A stretch of DNA of 64,000 nucleotides from Clostridiales bacterium. GTDB taxonomy: Bacteria; Bacillota; Clostridia; Christensenellales; CAG-138. The notes beneath the pieces were generated by a model that was given only the letters and a program-made list of their open reading frames with translations, ran no database searches and was not told the DNA's origin. The stretch covers positions 96,151 through 160,150 of the forward strand of contig DXWI01000003.1 in assembly GCA_019416935.1 (NCBI GenBank), written 5' to 3'. This document shows, one piece after another, positions 34,794-44,143 of this stretch. Made by a program: the position numbers and the translations under genes. Within the stretch, counting starts at the first letter, position 1. Every line of letters begins with the position of its first letter.

Positions 34794-36203
34794 TCAATAC
34801 CCGATAAGCGAAGCAATAACCATGAGTACTACGCCGGCAAGTGTCCATGTGAGGAATATCTTCCAAGCATATTTGACCCACTTCTGATACGGGATCTTCG
34901 CAACGGCCAGAATGCTCATCAGCGTACCCCACGTCGGCAGCAGCATATTGGAAAAGCCGTCGCCCAACTGGAATGCCAATACGCAGGCCTGTCTGGAAAC
35001 GCCGACCAAATCGGCAACGGGAATGAGAATCGGCATGGTGACCACGACCTGCACGTTCGAAGAGGTCATAACAACATTCAACAGGCTCTGAATGAGATAA
35101 ATACCGGTCGACTGCAGCACGGGCGGGAGAAGCGAAACGGCGTTGGAAAGCGCAAATACGATCGTATCGATGATGCCGCCGGCATCCATCACCATCTGGA
35201 TGGCGCGTGCAAAGCCGATCATGAGTGCGCCGGACACAAGCACCCCAGCGCCGTCGGAGAACGTTTTGCAGATATCGTTGATCTTCAGTTTGCCCACAAG
35301 GCCGCAAACGACGCCCATGACCAGAAACAGACCGGCCATTTCCGCAAGCCACCAGCCGAGCTCAAGTGTGCCATAGATCAGCAGGCCAAAGCCCAGAAGG
35401 ACCATGCACAGCACAATGATCTGGCGGGCGGTCATTTTTGCATTGGTGTCGATCAGGTCGTTTCCTGCAGCAACATAGGCCTCATCACCGTAAAGCAGGC
35501 TCTTGGTCGGGTCCTTGCGTACCTTCTCCGCATAGCGGACAACCAGCAGGGAGAGCAGCGCGAGCAGAACAACATGCACCACGAGGCGGTAAACGAGGCC
35601 AGAGAACATCGGCAGTTCCGCAAGCACCTGTGCAATACCCGTTGAAAACGGGTTGAGTGCGCCGGCAGCGTATCCGCAGAGTGCGCCAAGCATCACGACG
35701 GATACCGCAGTCATCCGGTCATAACCCAGCGCGGTGCACAGCACGATCGCCATTGGGATGAATGCAACGCCCTCCGTAGCCATGCCCTCGACGCTTCCAA
35801 GGATGGAGAAAACGAACATCAGTCCGATGAGCAATATCTTTTCTTTGCCTGCGAACTTGCGGGCCGCTGCCACGCAGAATGCATTGATGGCGCCCGTCTG
35901 CATGATGATAGCGAACGCACCGCCCACAATAAATACGAATGCGATGATATCGGCGGCTTTTACGAAGCTCTTAAACAGCGTACTGGGAATGCTCAAAAAG
36001 CTGACCGGCTGCTGCTCAATGCGGTGGTAAGACTCCGGCACCACGACCGTATAACCGTTTTCCTCGTTGAGAACGCGGTCATAGCTTCCTGCGGGAACGA
36101 TGTATGTCAGCGCAGTTGCCAAAACGACAAGGAATATCAGCAGCGCTAACACATGCGGGAACCGAAATTTGAATTTTGCCTTCTTTTTTTCCATCTTTTC
36201 CAT
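34794..36203 (-). CDS. YfcC-family (C4-dicarboxylate-type anaerobic carrier) transporter
   Basis: 469 residues, 11-12 helices. N-terminal FPHVLALLIFLVVLATALTYIVPAG and the paired re-entrant motifs with GSVEGMATEGVAFIP (about 138-152) and SSNVQVVVTMPILIP (about 385-399) are typical of the YfcC branch of the IT superfamily, which mostly carries amino acids, peptides or dicarboxylates. It is co-directional with the Xaa-Pro peptidase upstream (42-base gap), so a peptide or an aminoacyl compound is the likely cargo. RBS GGGAGG. Confidence 0.85.
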   Translation of the reverse strand: MEKMEKKKAKFKFRFPHVLALLIFLVVLATALTYIVPAGSYDRVLNEENGYTVVVPESYHRIEQQPVSFLSIPSTLFKSFVKAADIIAFVFIVGGAFAIIMQTGAINAFCVAAARKFAGKEKILLIGLMFVFSILGSVEGMATEGVAFIPMAIVLCTALGYDRMTAVSVVMLGALCGYAAGALNPFSTGIAQVLAELPMFSGLVYRLVVHVVLLALLSLLVVRYAEKVRKDPTKSLLYGDEAYVAAGNDLIDTNAKMTARQIIVLCMVLLGFGLLIYGTLELGWWLAEMAGLFLVMGVVCGLVGKLKINDICKTFSDGAGVLVSGALMIGFARAIQMVMDAGGIIDTIVFALSNAVSLLPPVLQSTGIYLIQSLLNVVMTSSNVQVVVTMPILIPVADLVGVSRQACVLAFQLGDGFSNMLLPTWGTLMSILAVAKIPYQKWVKYAWKIFLTWTLAGVVLMVIASLIGY

Positions 36204-36244
36204 GTTTTTGTCCTCCCAATTTCTCCCATCCTTTGATTTATAAA

Positions 36245-37360
36245 TTACTCAATCCTGAGCAGATGCGGATTGAGCTCTGGCGCCGAGAGCAGAACCGGCC
36301 CATTTTCCGAAATGAGAACCAATTCCTCGTGGTGCATACGCCGCTTCTCCTCGTGCACGGACAATTCGTAGCAGATCAGCATTCCGGGCAGCAGCTCCTG
36401 TTTTTCCCGCAGTGACAGCACCGGCATTTCATGTGGTCCAATACCGATCCCATGTCCCACCAGCGTCATGATAAACGGCAGATTCTGCTTTGCATAGTTT
36501 TCCTTAGCGGTTTGCCATACCTCGCAGGCCGCAACGCCCGGCCGCAGCATGGGATAGGTATCCACATATACCTGTGCAAGCCGCTCAAAAATATCTACAT
36601 ATTTCGGATTGGGCTTGCCAATAACAGCCGTACGCGCCAGGTCCGTAAGATAATGGCTGTACTGACCGCCGAAGTCCACGCGCAGGACCTCGCCATCCTC
36701 CAGCGGGTCGTTCCCGGCCATGCCATGCACCTCAATCGTACGCGGGCCGCTGCACAGGGAAATGAAATCCAGTTTATCGGCGCCGAGCGTGAGCAGGTTG
36801 TCCACCGTTCGCTTGGCCAGCATCGCCTCGGTATCGCCCGGGCAGGTCATCATACAGGCGGCCTCAAACGCCTTAATTGTCTTTCGGGAGGCGTTTGCCA
36901 GCAGCGCGATTTCCTTTTCATCCTTCACCATGCGTACCTTTTCAAACAGACGCGTACACAGCACAAATTCGGTCGTCGGCATCCGCTTGATCAGCTCCAC
37001 ATAGTAGCTGGCCATCAAATAATCCGTTTCGATTCCGATGCGCTTACCTGCTAGCCCCTTTTCTTCCAGAATCTGTGCAAGCAGTTCAATGGGCGAAAGC
37101 TGAAACTCGACATAGTAGCGCTTATCCTGTATCCAGGTTTCCGCCTCCACGGATGAGCTCTCGATCTTGCAGGCGATCATCGCCGGATCGGAATCGAGCG
37201 GCATGACCGCCATCGCGAGGCGCAGGCGCAAATCCGTCTGGGTCAGCAGATAGCACTCGGAAAAATACAGTGTGTTTTCCGGCGAAACGGCAATCGTTGC
37301 CGCCAATCCCTCATCTTTCATCAGTTCACGACATTTCAAAAGTTTAGGATGATCTATCAT
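36245..37360 (-). CDS. M24-family Xaa-Pro aminopeptidase
   Basis: Start at the ATG at 37360, with GGAGGGGGG about 8 bases upstream. 371 residues: an N-terminal creatinase-like domain (ENTLYFSECYLLTQTDLR), then the pita-bread domain with RVDFGGQYSHYLTDLART (two Asp), GHGIGIGPHEMP (His) and MHHEELVLI (Glu). Only about a quarter of its residues match the 31798 homologue, so the two are distinct paralogues. With the YfcC transporter it forms an import-and-cleave unit for proline peptides or related substrates. Confidence 0.88.
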   Translation of the reverse strand: MIDHPKLLKCRELMKDEGLAATIAVSPENTLYFSECYLLTQTDLRLRLAMAVMPLDSDPAMIACKIESSSVEAETWIQDKRYYVEFQLSPIELLAQILEEKGLAGKRIGIETDYLMASYYVELIKRMPTTEFVLCTRLFEKVRMVKDEKEIALLANASRKTIKAFEAACMMTCPGDTEAMLAKRTVDNLLTLGADKLDFISLCSGPRTIEVHGMAGNDPLEDGEVLRVDFGGQYSHYLTDLARTAVIGKPNPKYVDIFERLAQVYVDTYPMLRPGVAACEVWQTAKENYAKQNLPFIMTLVGHGIGIGPHEMPVLSLREKQELLPGMLICYELSVHEEKRRMHHEELVLISENGPVLLSAPELNPHLLRIE

Positions 37361-37402
37361 CGGTTTACCCCCCTCCATTTTGTCGCAAATTGTCGATTAT
37401 AT

Positions 37403-37426
37403 ATTATACATACAATATAGTATAAT
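37403..37426. promoter_or_regulatory. AT-rich promoter region with an inverted repeat upstream of the peptidase/YfcC operon
   Basis: Arms ATTATAC (37403-37409) and GTATAAT (37420-37426) separated by 10 bases lie 43-66 bases upstream of the start codon, in an AT-rich stretch with several TATAAT-like boxes. A good candidate operator or promoter element, which would suit control of the operon by a separate regulator. Confidence 0.45.
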
Positions 37427-37620
37427 TATAAAAAATGCAAGTGTTATTTCCAAGTTTCTTTTAGCACGTTTGGGCTGTTCGCATGCGCCGATTGCTTGCC
37501 ATTCCGGAGATATGGCATGCTTTTCGCCGTAATACATCCTTCTCGCACGTTCGGTTCCCATGCGCCGCATGGCTTTTGCTTTTACAACGCGGTGCAAAAT
37601 TTTGCATAAATATAAAAAAT

Positions 37621-37655
37621 GTACCCGTTTCGAAATACAGTTTCGAAACGGGTAC
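37621..37655 (-). terminator. Rho-independent terminator of the small-protein/GNAT/YchF operon
   Basis: A perfect 15-bp stem (37621-37635 with 37641-37655, 5-base loop). In the minus direction it is followed by ATTTTTTATATTT. Confidence 0.92.
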
Positions 37656-37678
37656 ACGCACCATTCCTGTCAATAGAA

Positions 37679-37837
37679 TCATTCGCCGCGGCGATTCCGA
37701 TCGGTCAGAAGAAAGCCGCCCATCGTCGCAACGGCGAAAACCGCGCCCGCGTCGGGCCAGTTCAGCCAGTTTCCAATGAGGCCCGCGGCCAGAAAGCCGA
37801 CCACGACCGTCACTACCACCGCAATCAAAGCGCGCAT
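37679..37837 (-). CDS. Small two-helix membrane protein (52 residues)
   Basis: ATG at 37837 with GGAGGAAGATTGCAT upstream; stop TGA at 37679-37681. The sequence begins MRALIAVVVTVVVGFLAAGL, has a short GNWLNWPDAG turn and a second helix (AVFAVATMGGFLL), and ends in basic DRNRRGE. It looks like a GlsB/YeaQ/YmgE-type transglycosylase-associated or similar small membrane protein, but it is too short to assign. It sits 30 bases after the GNAT gene and just before the terminator, so it closes the operon. Confidence 0.7.
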   Translation of the reverse strand: MRALIAVVVTVVVGFLAAGLIGNWLNWPDAGAVFAVATMGGFLLTDRNRRGE

Positions 37838-37867
37838 ATGCAATCTTCCTCCGTTCGTTTCTTCTTG

Positions 37868-38341
37868 TCAGCAGTGCGCCGCGCGCTCCATGCAGTGTAC
37901 CGTTACGGTAAAGCGCTCGTTGCCGGGCATACGGCCGGTCGCCGTTTCCACGGTGCGAAAGCCGAGCTTCTCGTACAGCCGCCGCGCCGGCACATTGCCC
38001 GCAAGCACCTCGAGGTGCAGCGTTTCGCCCCTGTGCCGGTCGATCACATACCGTACGAGCGCGCTGCCGACGCCCTGCCGCGACAGCAGTGGATCCACAT
38101 ACAGCCACGCCAGTTCCGCGCCGTCGATCGCAGCAAAGCCGGCCACCCGCCCCGCCATCTCCGCCACGATGACGGTATCATCGAACAGGCCCTCGTTCAC
38201 TGCCGCCTGTGCAAGCGGTACAAACGCGTCCCGAAGACCGGCCAGCGCCAGCTCGTCCCTGCGGGCCTGATCGTGGATCTCCATCAGCCGCGGCCAGTCG
38301 CGCGGCGCATAGGGCCGAATGTCGATCTTTCCACTACACAT
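37868..38341 (-). CDS. GNAT-family N-acetyltransferase
   Basis: 157 residues. The GNAT fold shows the acetyl-CoA motif LSRQGVGSALVRYV (about 85-98) after LAWLYVDPL, and the C-terminal GNVPARRLYEKLGFRTVET. The substrate is not predictable. Its ATG overlaps the last codons of ychF by 8 bases, so it is translated from the same mRNA. Confidence 0.88.
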   Translation of the reverse strand: MCSGKIDIRPYAPRDWPRLMEIHDQARRDELALAGLRDAFVPLAQAAVNEGLFDDTVIVAEMAGRVAGFAAIDGAELAWLYVDPLLSRQGVGSALVRYVIDRHRGETLHLEVLAGNVPARRLYEKLGFRTVETATGRMPGNERFTVTVHCMERAAHC

Positions 38342-39425
38342 TGAACCGGAACAGGGTCACATCGCCGTCCTGCATGACGTATTCCTTGCCCTCGGAGCGG
38401 ATGAGTCCCTTCTCCTTGCAGGCGTTCATGGAGCCGAGCTCCATGAGCGTTGTGAACGGCACGATCTCCGCACGGATAAAGCCGCGCTCAAAGTCGGTAT
38501 GGATCACGCCCGCCGCCTGCGGCGCCTTCCAGCCGCGGCGGATCGTCCATGCGCGCACCTCGTCCGCGCCCGCGGTCAAAAAGCTGATCAGGCCGAGCAG
38601 CCGGTAGCACGCGCGCACAAGCTGGTCAAGGCCGCTCTCGTTCACGCCCATCTCCTCCAGAAACGCCGTCTTTTCCTCCGGCTCGAGCGCGGAGATCTCC
38701 TCCTCGAGCTGGGCGCAGATGGTCAGCGCCTCGGCGTGTTCCACGGCGGCCGCGTCGTACACCTGCTTCACCAGCGCGTCCGGCTCGCTGCCAAGCGCGG
38801 TTTCCGCAACGTTCGCCACGTAGATGACGGGCTTCGTGGTCAATAGGAACAGGCCCCTGACGAACGGCTGATCGTCGTCGTCAAACGCCATCGAGCGCAC
38901 GGGCTTGCCGCTCTCGAGCGTTGCGTGGATGCTTTCGAGCAGCTCCAGCTCGCGGACAAGCCGCTTGTCGCCGCTCTTCATCATCTTTTTCGTGCGATCG
39001 ATGCGGCGCTCAACCGTCTCGAGATCGGCAAACACCAGCTCCAGATTGATCGTCTCCATATCGCGCGTGGGATTGACGCTGCCGTCCACATGAACGACGT
39101 TCTCATCCTCAAAGCAGCGCACCACATGCACGACCGCATCCACCTCGCGGATATGGGAGAGGAATTTGTTGCCGAGCCCCTCGCCCCGGCTCGCGCCGCG
39201 CACAAGGCCGGCGATATCGACAAACTCGATCGTGGTGGGCGTGACCTTCTTCGGGTCGTACATCTTCGCGAGCGCGTCCAACCGCGCGTCCGGCACCGGT
39301 ACGACGCCCACGTTCGGCTCGATCGTGCAGAACGGATAGTTTGCCGCCTGCGCGCCCGCCTGCGTGATGGCATTGAACAGCGTACTCTTGCCCACATTGG
39401 GCAGGCCAACAACACCTAATTTCAT
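38334..39425 (-). CDS. ychF: Redox-regulated ATPase YchF (Obg-like)
   Basis: Start at the ATG at 39425 (GGAG 6 bases upstream). 363 residues, full length. G1 motif GVVGLPNVGKSTLFN, YPFCTIEPNVGVVPVPD (G2/switch), DIAGLVRGASRGEGLGN (G3) and the C-terminal TGS domain with the FIRAEIVPF and KGLIRSEGKEYVMQDGD region. YchF binds ribosomes and hydrolyses ATP; it is linked to translation and oxidative stress. Translation genes gltX and glnS follow upstream on the same strand. Confidence 0.96.
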   Translation of the reverse strand: MKLGVVGLPNVGKSTLFNAITQAGAQAANYPFCTIEPNVGVVPVPDARLDALAKMYDPKKVTPTTIEFVDIAGLVRGASRGEGLGNKFLSHIREVDAVVHVVRCFEDENVVHVDGSVNPTRDMETINLELVFADLETVERRIDRTKKMMKSGDKRLVRELELLESIHATLESGKPVRSMAFDDDDQPFVRGLFLLTTKPVIYVANVAETALGSEPDALVKQVYDAAAVEHAEALTICAQLEEEISALEPEEKTAFLEEMGVNESGLDQLVRACYRLLGLISFLTAGADEVRAWTIRRGWKAPQAAGVIHTDFERGFIRAEIVPFTTLMELGSMNACKEKGLIRSEGKEYVMQDGDVTLFRFNV

Positions 39426-39543
39426 ATGTCTCTCCTTTGTTCTTCCTTCACGCTTTGGCCGTTCCACTCGGGCTGCGGCGCGGCGATCAAGCGCGCGCTT
39501 GATGCCTCCCTGCGCTTCATCCAAGCCGCGCGGCGCGCAATGC

Positions 39544-40980
39544 TCAGAGTTTTTTCAGTCCTTCCTTCAGGCGCCGGAGCGATTCCTCCCGGCCGAGCAG
39601 CGCGGCGATCTCCATCGCGCCGCCGGGCGTCACCTGCCGGCCTGCCAGCGCGATGCGCACCGGCCAGAGCAGCGTGCCGTTCTTCATGCCCTGTTCGGCG
39701 GCAAGGCCGAGCAGCGTCTCATGCAGCGCCGCCTCCGTCCAGTCCGGCAGCGCCCCGAGCTTCGGGATCACCAGCTCGAGCACCGCTTTGGCAACCTCCG
39801 GGTTCGTCTTAGACTTCTTGTTCGTAAACAGGTCGGTTTCGTATGCCGGCAGCGCCGCAAGGAAGTCCACCATGTCCGGAATCTGCGTAAAGATCTCCGT
39901 GCGCGGCTGCAGAATGCGGCAGAGAATCTCCGTATCCATGCCGGCAACGCCCGCCTGCGCATAGTAGGGCATGGCGTGCGCAGTGAACGCATCGGGCGTG
40001 AGGCGGCGGATATATTCCGCGTTCATCCACGTCAGCTTGTTCACATCGAAGATCGCGGGCGACTTGCTCATGCCCTCGATTGAAAACGCATCGATCAGCT
40101 CGCCGAGCGTGAAAAACTCGCGCTCGTCGCCGGGGTTCCACCCCAGCAGCGCCACATAGTTCACGATCGCTTCCTTGAGGTAGCCCTTGTTCAGATAATC
40201 CTCAAAATAGGCGTCGCCGTCGCGCTTGCTGAGCTTGTGCTGCGCATCGCGCATGATCGGCGTCATGTGGATATAGGCGGGCTTTTCCCAGCCGAACGCA
40301 TCGTACAGCAGATTGTACTTCGGCGTGCTGGCAAGGTATTCGTTGCCGCGCATGACGTGCGTGATGCCCATGGTGTGATCGTCGATGACGTTGGCAAAGT
40401 TGTACGTCGGCATGCCGTCCGCCTTGATGAGGATCATATCGTCCAGCTCGGCGCAGTCCACGGCGATGTGGCCATAGATCACATCGTCGAACGACGCTTC
40501 ACCGGTCTCCGGCACGTTCTGCCGGATGACGTACGGCTCGCCCGCGGCCAGCCGGCACTCGACCTCCTCCCTGCTCATGTGCAGGCAGTGCTTGTCGTAC
40601 TTGAAGGTCTCGCCGCGCGCCGCAGCCGCCGCGCGCCGCTCCTCAAGCTCCTCCTTGGTGCAGAAGCAGTAGTATGCCTTGCCCTCGCGCACGAGCTGCT
40701 CGGCATAGGGCAGATACATGGCCTTGCGCTCGCTCTGCACATACGGGCCGTAGTCCCCGCCGATATCGGGGCCCTCGTCCCACTGCATGCCGATGCTCCT
40801 CAGCGTGCGGTAGATCACGTCCGTCGCGCCCTCGACATAGCGTTCGCGGTCGGTGTCCTCGATGCGCAGGATAAACCTGCCGCCGTTGTGCTTGGCGTAC
40901 AAATAGGTATACAGCGCACTCCTGAGGTTGCCCAGGTGCATGTAGCCCGTCGGGCTCGGTGCAAATCTTGTTCTTACCAT
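39544..40980 (-). CDS. gltX: Glutamate-tRNA ligase
   Basis: 478 residues, typical of bacterial GluRS. The HIGH-type motif is PSPTGYMHLGNLRSALY (about 8-24) and the KMSKS-type motif is KLSKRDGDAYFEDYL (about 245). IEDTDRERYVEG follows the first motif, and the C-terminal helical anticodon domain is present. It attaches glutamate to tRNA-Glu. A glnS gene directly upstream means this organism can charge tRNA-Gln directly as well. Confidence 0.96.
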   Translation of the reverse strand: MVRTRFAPSPTGYMHLGNLRSALYTYLYAKHNGGRFILRIEDTDRERYVEGATDVIYRTLRSIGMQWDEGPDIGGDYGPYVQSERKAMYLPYAEQLVREGKAYYCFCTKEELEERRAAAAARGETFKYDKHCLHMSREEVECRLAAGEPYVIRQNVPETGEASFDDVIYGHIAVDCAELDDMILIKADGMPTYNFANVIDDHTMGITHVMRGNEYLASTPKYNLLYDAFGWEKPAYIHMTPIMRDAQHKLSKRDGDAYFEDYLNKGYLKEAIVNYVALLGWNPGDEREFFTLGELIDAFSIEGMSKSPAIFDVNKLTWMNAEYIRRLTPDAFTAHAMPYYAQAGVAGMDTEILCRILQPRTEIFTQIPDMVDFLAALPAYETDLFTNKKSKTNPEVAKAVLELVIPKLGALPDWTEAALHETLLGLAAEQGMKNGTLLWPVRIALAGRQVTPGGAMEIAALLGREESLRRLKEGLKKL

Positions 40981-41096
40981 GTTTTCCTCGTTTTCTTCTC
41001 CCCGCTCCTTTTATATAAAAGGAAGCAACGATTCTGTTTTTGTTCTGCTGAACCGGCCGCATCGGGGGCGGCCTGTGGCCCCGGTGGGAACCGCCG

Positions 41097-42755
41097 TCAG
41101 CCCTTATAGCTGTCCTTGAGCCCTACGACGCGGTTGAACACCGGCGCGCCGGCAGCGCTGTCGGGATCGGCGCAAAAATAGCCCACCCGCAGGAACTGGA
41201 ACCGGTCGCCCACGGCTGCGCCGGCAAGCGCCGGCTCGGCAAAGCCCTGCTTCACGACCAATGAATCCGCGTTAAGCCGGTCGATAAAGTCCCGCTCATC
41301 GCCCGCCTCCGCATCCAGCAGCAGCGGCTCATAGAGCCGGAATTCGGCTTTGACCGCACGTTCGGCGCTGACCCAGTGCAGCGTGCCCTTGACCTTGCGC
41401 TCGCACAGGCCGCTCTTCGTCTCGGGATCGTACGTCACATGCACGCAGGTCACATTGCCCTCCGCATCGGTATCGTAGCCGACGCAGCGCACGATGTACG
41501 CGCCCTTGAGTCGCACCTCGCCGTCGGGCTTGAGACGGAAAAACTTCTTCGGCGGCTCGACCGCAAAATCCCCGCGCTCAATATACAACTCCCGGCCGAA
41601 CGGCGCGGTGTGCGTGCCGGCCTGTTCGTCGTTCGGGTTGTTTTCGAGCGTGATGTCCTCGACGCGCCCGGCCTCCCAGTTGTCCACCACCACGCGCAGC
41701 GGATCGATGACCGCCATGTAGCGCGCAGCGTGCGCATTCAGGTCCTCGCGCACACAGTGCTCCAGCATCGCCGTTTCCACAACGGAATCGGCCTTCGCCA
41801 CGCCGATGCGGTCCAGAAAATCGCGGATGCTCGCGGGGGTGTAGCCGCGGCGGCGCAGGCCGCACAGCGTGGGCATGCGCGGATCGTCCCAGCCGGACAC
41901 ATGCCCCTCCTCCACAAGCCGCCGGAGATACCGCTTGCTCATGATCGTGTTCGTGAGGTTCAGGCGCGCAAACTCGATCTGGCGCGGCTTCTCGGAAAAT
42001 TCACACTGCTCCACCACCCAGTTGTACAGCGGCCGGTGCGCCTCAAACTCCAGGCTGCAAAGCGAGTGCGTAATGCCCTCGATCGCGTCCTCGATGGGGT
42101 GGGCAAAGTCGTACATCGGATAGATGCACCACCTGTCGCCGGTCTGATGGTGGGGGATGTGCAGAATGCGGTACAGCGCCGGATCGCGCAGATTCATATT
42201 CGGCGACGCCATATCGATCCTGGCGCGCAGCGTATGCGACCCATCCGGAAACTCGCCGTTTTTCATGCGCTCGAACAGATCGAGGTTTTCCCCGACGGAG
42301 CGGCCGCGCCACGGGCTGTTTTTGCCCGGCTCGGTGAGCGTACCGCGGTACAGGCGCATCTCCTCCGCGGAAAGGTCGTCCACATAGGCCACGCCCTTTT
42401 TGATGAGCTTGACGGCCAGCTCATAGCACTGGTCGAAATAGCTCGAGCCAAAGCGGAGCTGATCCCACTGAAAGCCCAGCCAGCGGATATCGGCCTGAAT
42501 GGCCTCGATGTACTCCACGTCCTCCTTGGTCGGGTTCGTATCATCAAAGCGGAGGTTGCATGAACCGCCGTACTGCTCCGCCATGCCGAAATCGATGCAC
42601 AGCGCCTTGGCGTGCCCGATGTGCAGATAGCCGTTCGGTTCGGGCGGGAAGCGGGTTTTCACGCGCGGATCGGTTTCGCCCGCGTCGCGCCGCGCCTGCA
42701 GGTCGGCTTCGATCTGTTCCTCAATAAAGTTCTTGCTGCTGATGATTTCTTCCAT
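41097..42755 (-). CDS. glnS: Glutamine-tRNA ligase
   Basis: 552 residues, full length. N-terminal RFPPEPNGYLHIGHAKALCIDFG (HIGH motif), FDDTNPTKED, and the KMSKS-type TIMSKRYLRRL (about 270-280). The C-terminal anticodon-binding beta-barrels are complete (LRVGYFCADPDS ... FNRVVGLKDSY). Absent from many Firmicutes, which make Gln-tRNA by transamidation, but present in several clostridial lineages. 117 bases separate it from gltX. Confidence 0.96.
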   Translation of the reverse strand: MEEIISSKNFIEEQIEADLQARRDAGETDPRVKTRFPPEPNGYLHIGHAKALCIDFGMAEQYGGSCNLRFDDTNPTKEDVEYIEAIQADIRWLGFQWDQLRFGSSYFDQCYELAVKLIKKGVAYVDDLSAEEMRLYRGTLTEPGKNSPWRGRSVGENLDLFERMKNGEFPDGSHTLRARIDMASPNMNLRDPALYRILHIPHHQTGDRWCIYPMYDFAHPIEDAIEGITHSLCSLEFEAHRPLYNWVVEQCEFSEKPRQIEFARLNLTNTIMSKRYLRRLVEEGHVSGWDDPRMPTLCGLRRRGYTPASIRDFLDRIGVAKADSVVETAMLEHCVREDLNAHAARYMAVIDPLRVVVDNWEAGRVEDITLENNPNDEQAGTHTAPFGRELYIERGDFAVEPPKKFFRLKPDGEVRLKGAYIVRCVGYDTDAEGNVTCVHVTYDPETKSGLCERKVKGTLHWVSAERAVKAEFRLYEPLLLDAEAGDERDFIDRLNADSLVVKQGFAEPALAGAAVGDRFQFLRVGYFCADPDSAAGAPVFNRVVGLKDSYKG

Positions 42756-42912
42756 CCCGTTCTGCCTCCAAAGTATTACATTTTATTATCTCCGTATCCT
42801 ACAAAAATGTCAACGCGCCAAACGGCTTTTATTTGCGATTCCGGCCATCCTGTGATATACTTTTTCAAAATTTACTGGCAATCACACATAATCAGATTGA
42901 AGGAGTGGCAAT

Positions 42913-43779
42913 ATGCACCATCTTGCATGGATCGGAACCGGCGTCATGGGCGGCCCCATGGCGGGACATCTGCTGGACGCGGGCTATGTGCTCAGCGTCT
43001 ACACGCGCACGCGGGAGAAGGCGCTCCCCCTTGCCGCGCGCGGTGCGCGCCTATGCGATACCATCGTCGACTGCGTGCGGGATGCGGACGCAGTCATCAC
43101 AATGGTCGGCTTTGTGCCCGATGTGGAGGCGGTATACTTCGGCGCGGGCGGCATTCTGGAAAGCGCAAAGCCGGGCGCGCTGCTCATCGATATGACGACC
43201 ACCGCCCCGTCGCTCTCGGTGCGCATCTACGATGCGGCGAAGGCGCGCGGCCTCTCTGCGCTCGATGCGCCGGTCTCCGGCGGGGACGTGGGCGCCAGGA
43301 ACGGCACGCTCTCGATCATGGCGGGCGGCGACCGCGCGGCGTTCGACCGCGCTGCGGAACTGTTCGCCCATTTGGGCAAAACCATTCACCACACCGGCGC
43401 GGCCGGCACGGGCCAGCACACGAAGATGGCCAACCAGATCGCCATCTGCGGCGCGATCGCGGGCGCGTGCGAAGCGCTTACCTATGCAGAGAAGGCAGGG
43501 CTCGATCCCGAGAACATGCTCTCGTGTATCAGCGGCGGCGCGGCGGGTTCCTGGCAGCTCTCGAACATGATTCCGCGCGTGCTGAAAAACGATCTGAACC
43601 CCGGTTTTTTCATCAAGCATCAGGTCAAAGACCTGCGCATCGCCGAGGATGAGGCGGCAGGCAGCGGGGCGCAGCTCCCGGTGCTTGATCTCGTGGCGGC
43701 GATGTACGAGCAGCTTTTGTCCGCCGGCGACGGCGAACTGGGCACGCAGGCGCTGATCAAGGCGTACCGGGAGGGCTGA
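42913..43779 (+). CDS. 3-hydroxyisobutyrate dehydrogenase/2-hydroxy-3-oxopropionate reductase family enzyme
   Basis: 288 residues. Rossmann motif IGTGVMGGPMAGHL (about 7-20), substrate-binding DAPVSGGDVGARNGTL (about 118-133), and catalytic Lys in TGQHTKMANQIAI (about 170-180). Family members reduce or oxidise short beta-hydroxyacids such as tartronate semialdehyde or 3-hydroxyisobutyrate; the exact substrate cannot be told. GAAGGAG precedes the ATG. Divergent from glnS, with no pathway partner nearby. Confidence 0.88.
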   Translation: MHHLAWIGTGVMGGPMAGHLLDAGYVLSVYTRTREKALPLAARGARLCDTIVDCVRDADAVITMVGFVPDVEAVYFGAGGILESAKPGALLIDMTTTAPSLSVRIYDAAKARGLSALDAPVSGGDVGARNGTLSIMAGGDRAAFDRAAELFAHLGKTIHHTGAAGTGQHTKMANQIAICGAIAGACEALTYAEKAGLDPENMLSCISGGAAGSWQLSNMIPRVLKNDLNPGFFIKHQVKDLRIAEDEAAGSGAQLPVLDLVAAMYEQLLSAGDGELGTQALIKAYREG

Positions 43780-43798
43780 AACCCCTCCCCGCAGCAAT

Positions 43799-43823
43799 GG
43801 GCTGATCGGGGGGGCTCCTCCCT
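43799..43823 (+). repeat. Left flanking repeat of structured element copy 1
   Basis: 25 bases beginning GGGCTGATCGGG, repeated at 44021-44045 with 2 differences. The GGGGG..CTCC..CCCT part can fold into a small hairpin. The pair encloses the 175-bp element. Confidence 0.8.
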
Positions 43824-43828
43824 CAGGC

Positions 43829-44003
43829 CGTCAAAAAACTCTGTTTTTTGACGGAATTTCTGCTGCGGCAGGGATACACTTGCAGGTTTGGCGTTGCAAA
43901 CTTACAAGTAAGGTGTCAAAAGCACCGCACTGGTCGCTGCTTTTGACAAATTTTATGGTTCTTTCTGCGCAATTCTCGTGCGCGAACCGACGGAGCGGTT
44001 CGC
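43829..44003. repeat. Structured 175-bp intergenic repeat, copy 1
   Basis: By eye 161 of 175 positions match copy 2 (46181-46355), same orientation, no gaps. Four consecutive hairpins: 43829-43839/43843-43853, 43879-43890/43897-43908, 43915-43924/43938-43947 and 43982-43989/43996-44003. No open frame. In hairpin 2 this copy has a mismatch and a G-T pair where copy 2 is fully paired. Function unknown: a non-coding RNA, MITE-like element or complex terminator. Confidence 0.85.
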
Positions 44004-44020
44004 TCGCTGCCTTTTTTTAC

Positions 44021-44045
44021 GGGCTGATCGGGAGGGCTTCTCCCT
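44021..44045 (+). repeat. Right flanking repeat of structured element copy 1
   Basis: Matches 43799-43823 at 23 of 25 positions. A T-rich tract (44012-44018) lies between the last hairpin of the element and this repeat. Confidence 0.8.
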
Positions 44046-44143
44046 TTGGCAATACGGTATCATTCTTCTTTTATTCCAGCGCGCCGCCTGCACAATGGGA
44101 TGGGCTGCCGGCGGCCAAACCAACAAGGAGGTAATACGCATCA

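Noticed and set aside
37397..37657. Minus-strand frame of 86 codons upstream of the Xaa-Pro peptidase
   Set aside because: It crosses a strong terminator hairpin and an AT-rich promoter and has no domain or ribosome-binding site.
40981..42912. T-box or other riboswitch upstream of gltX/glnS
   Set aside because: No specifier stem, T-box sequence or antiterminator could be recognised in the short leaders.
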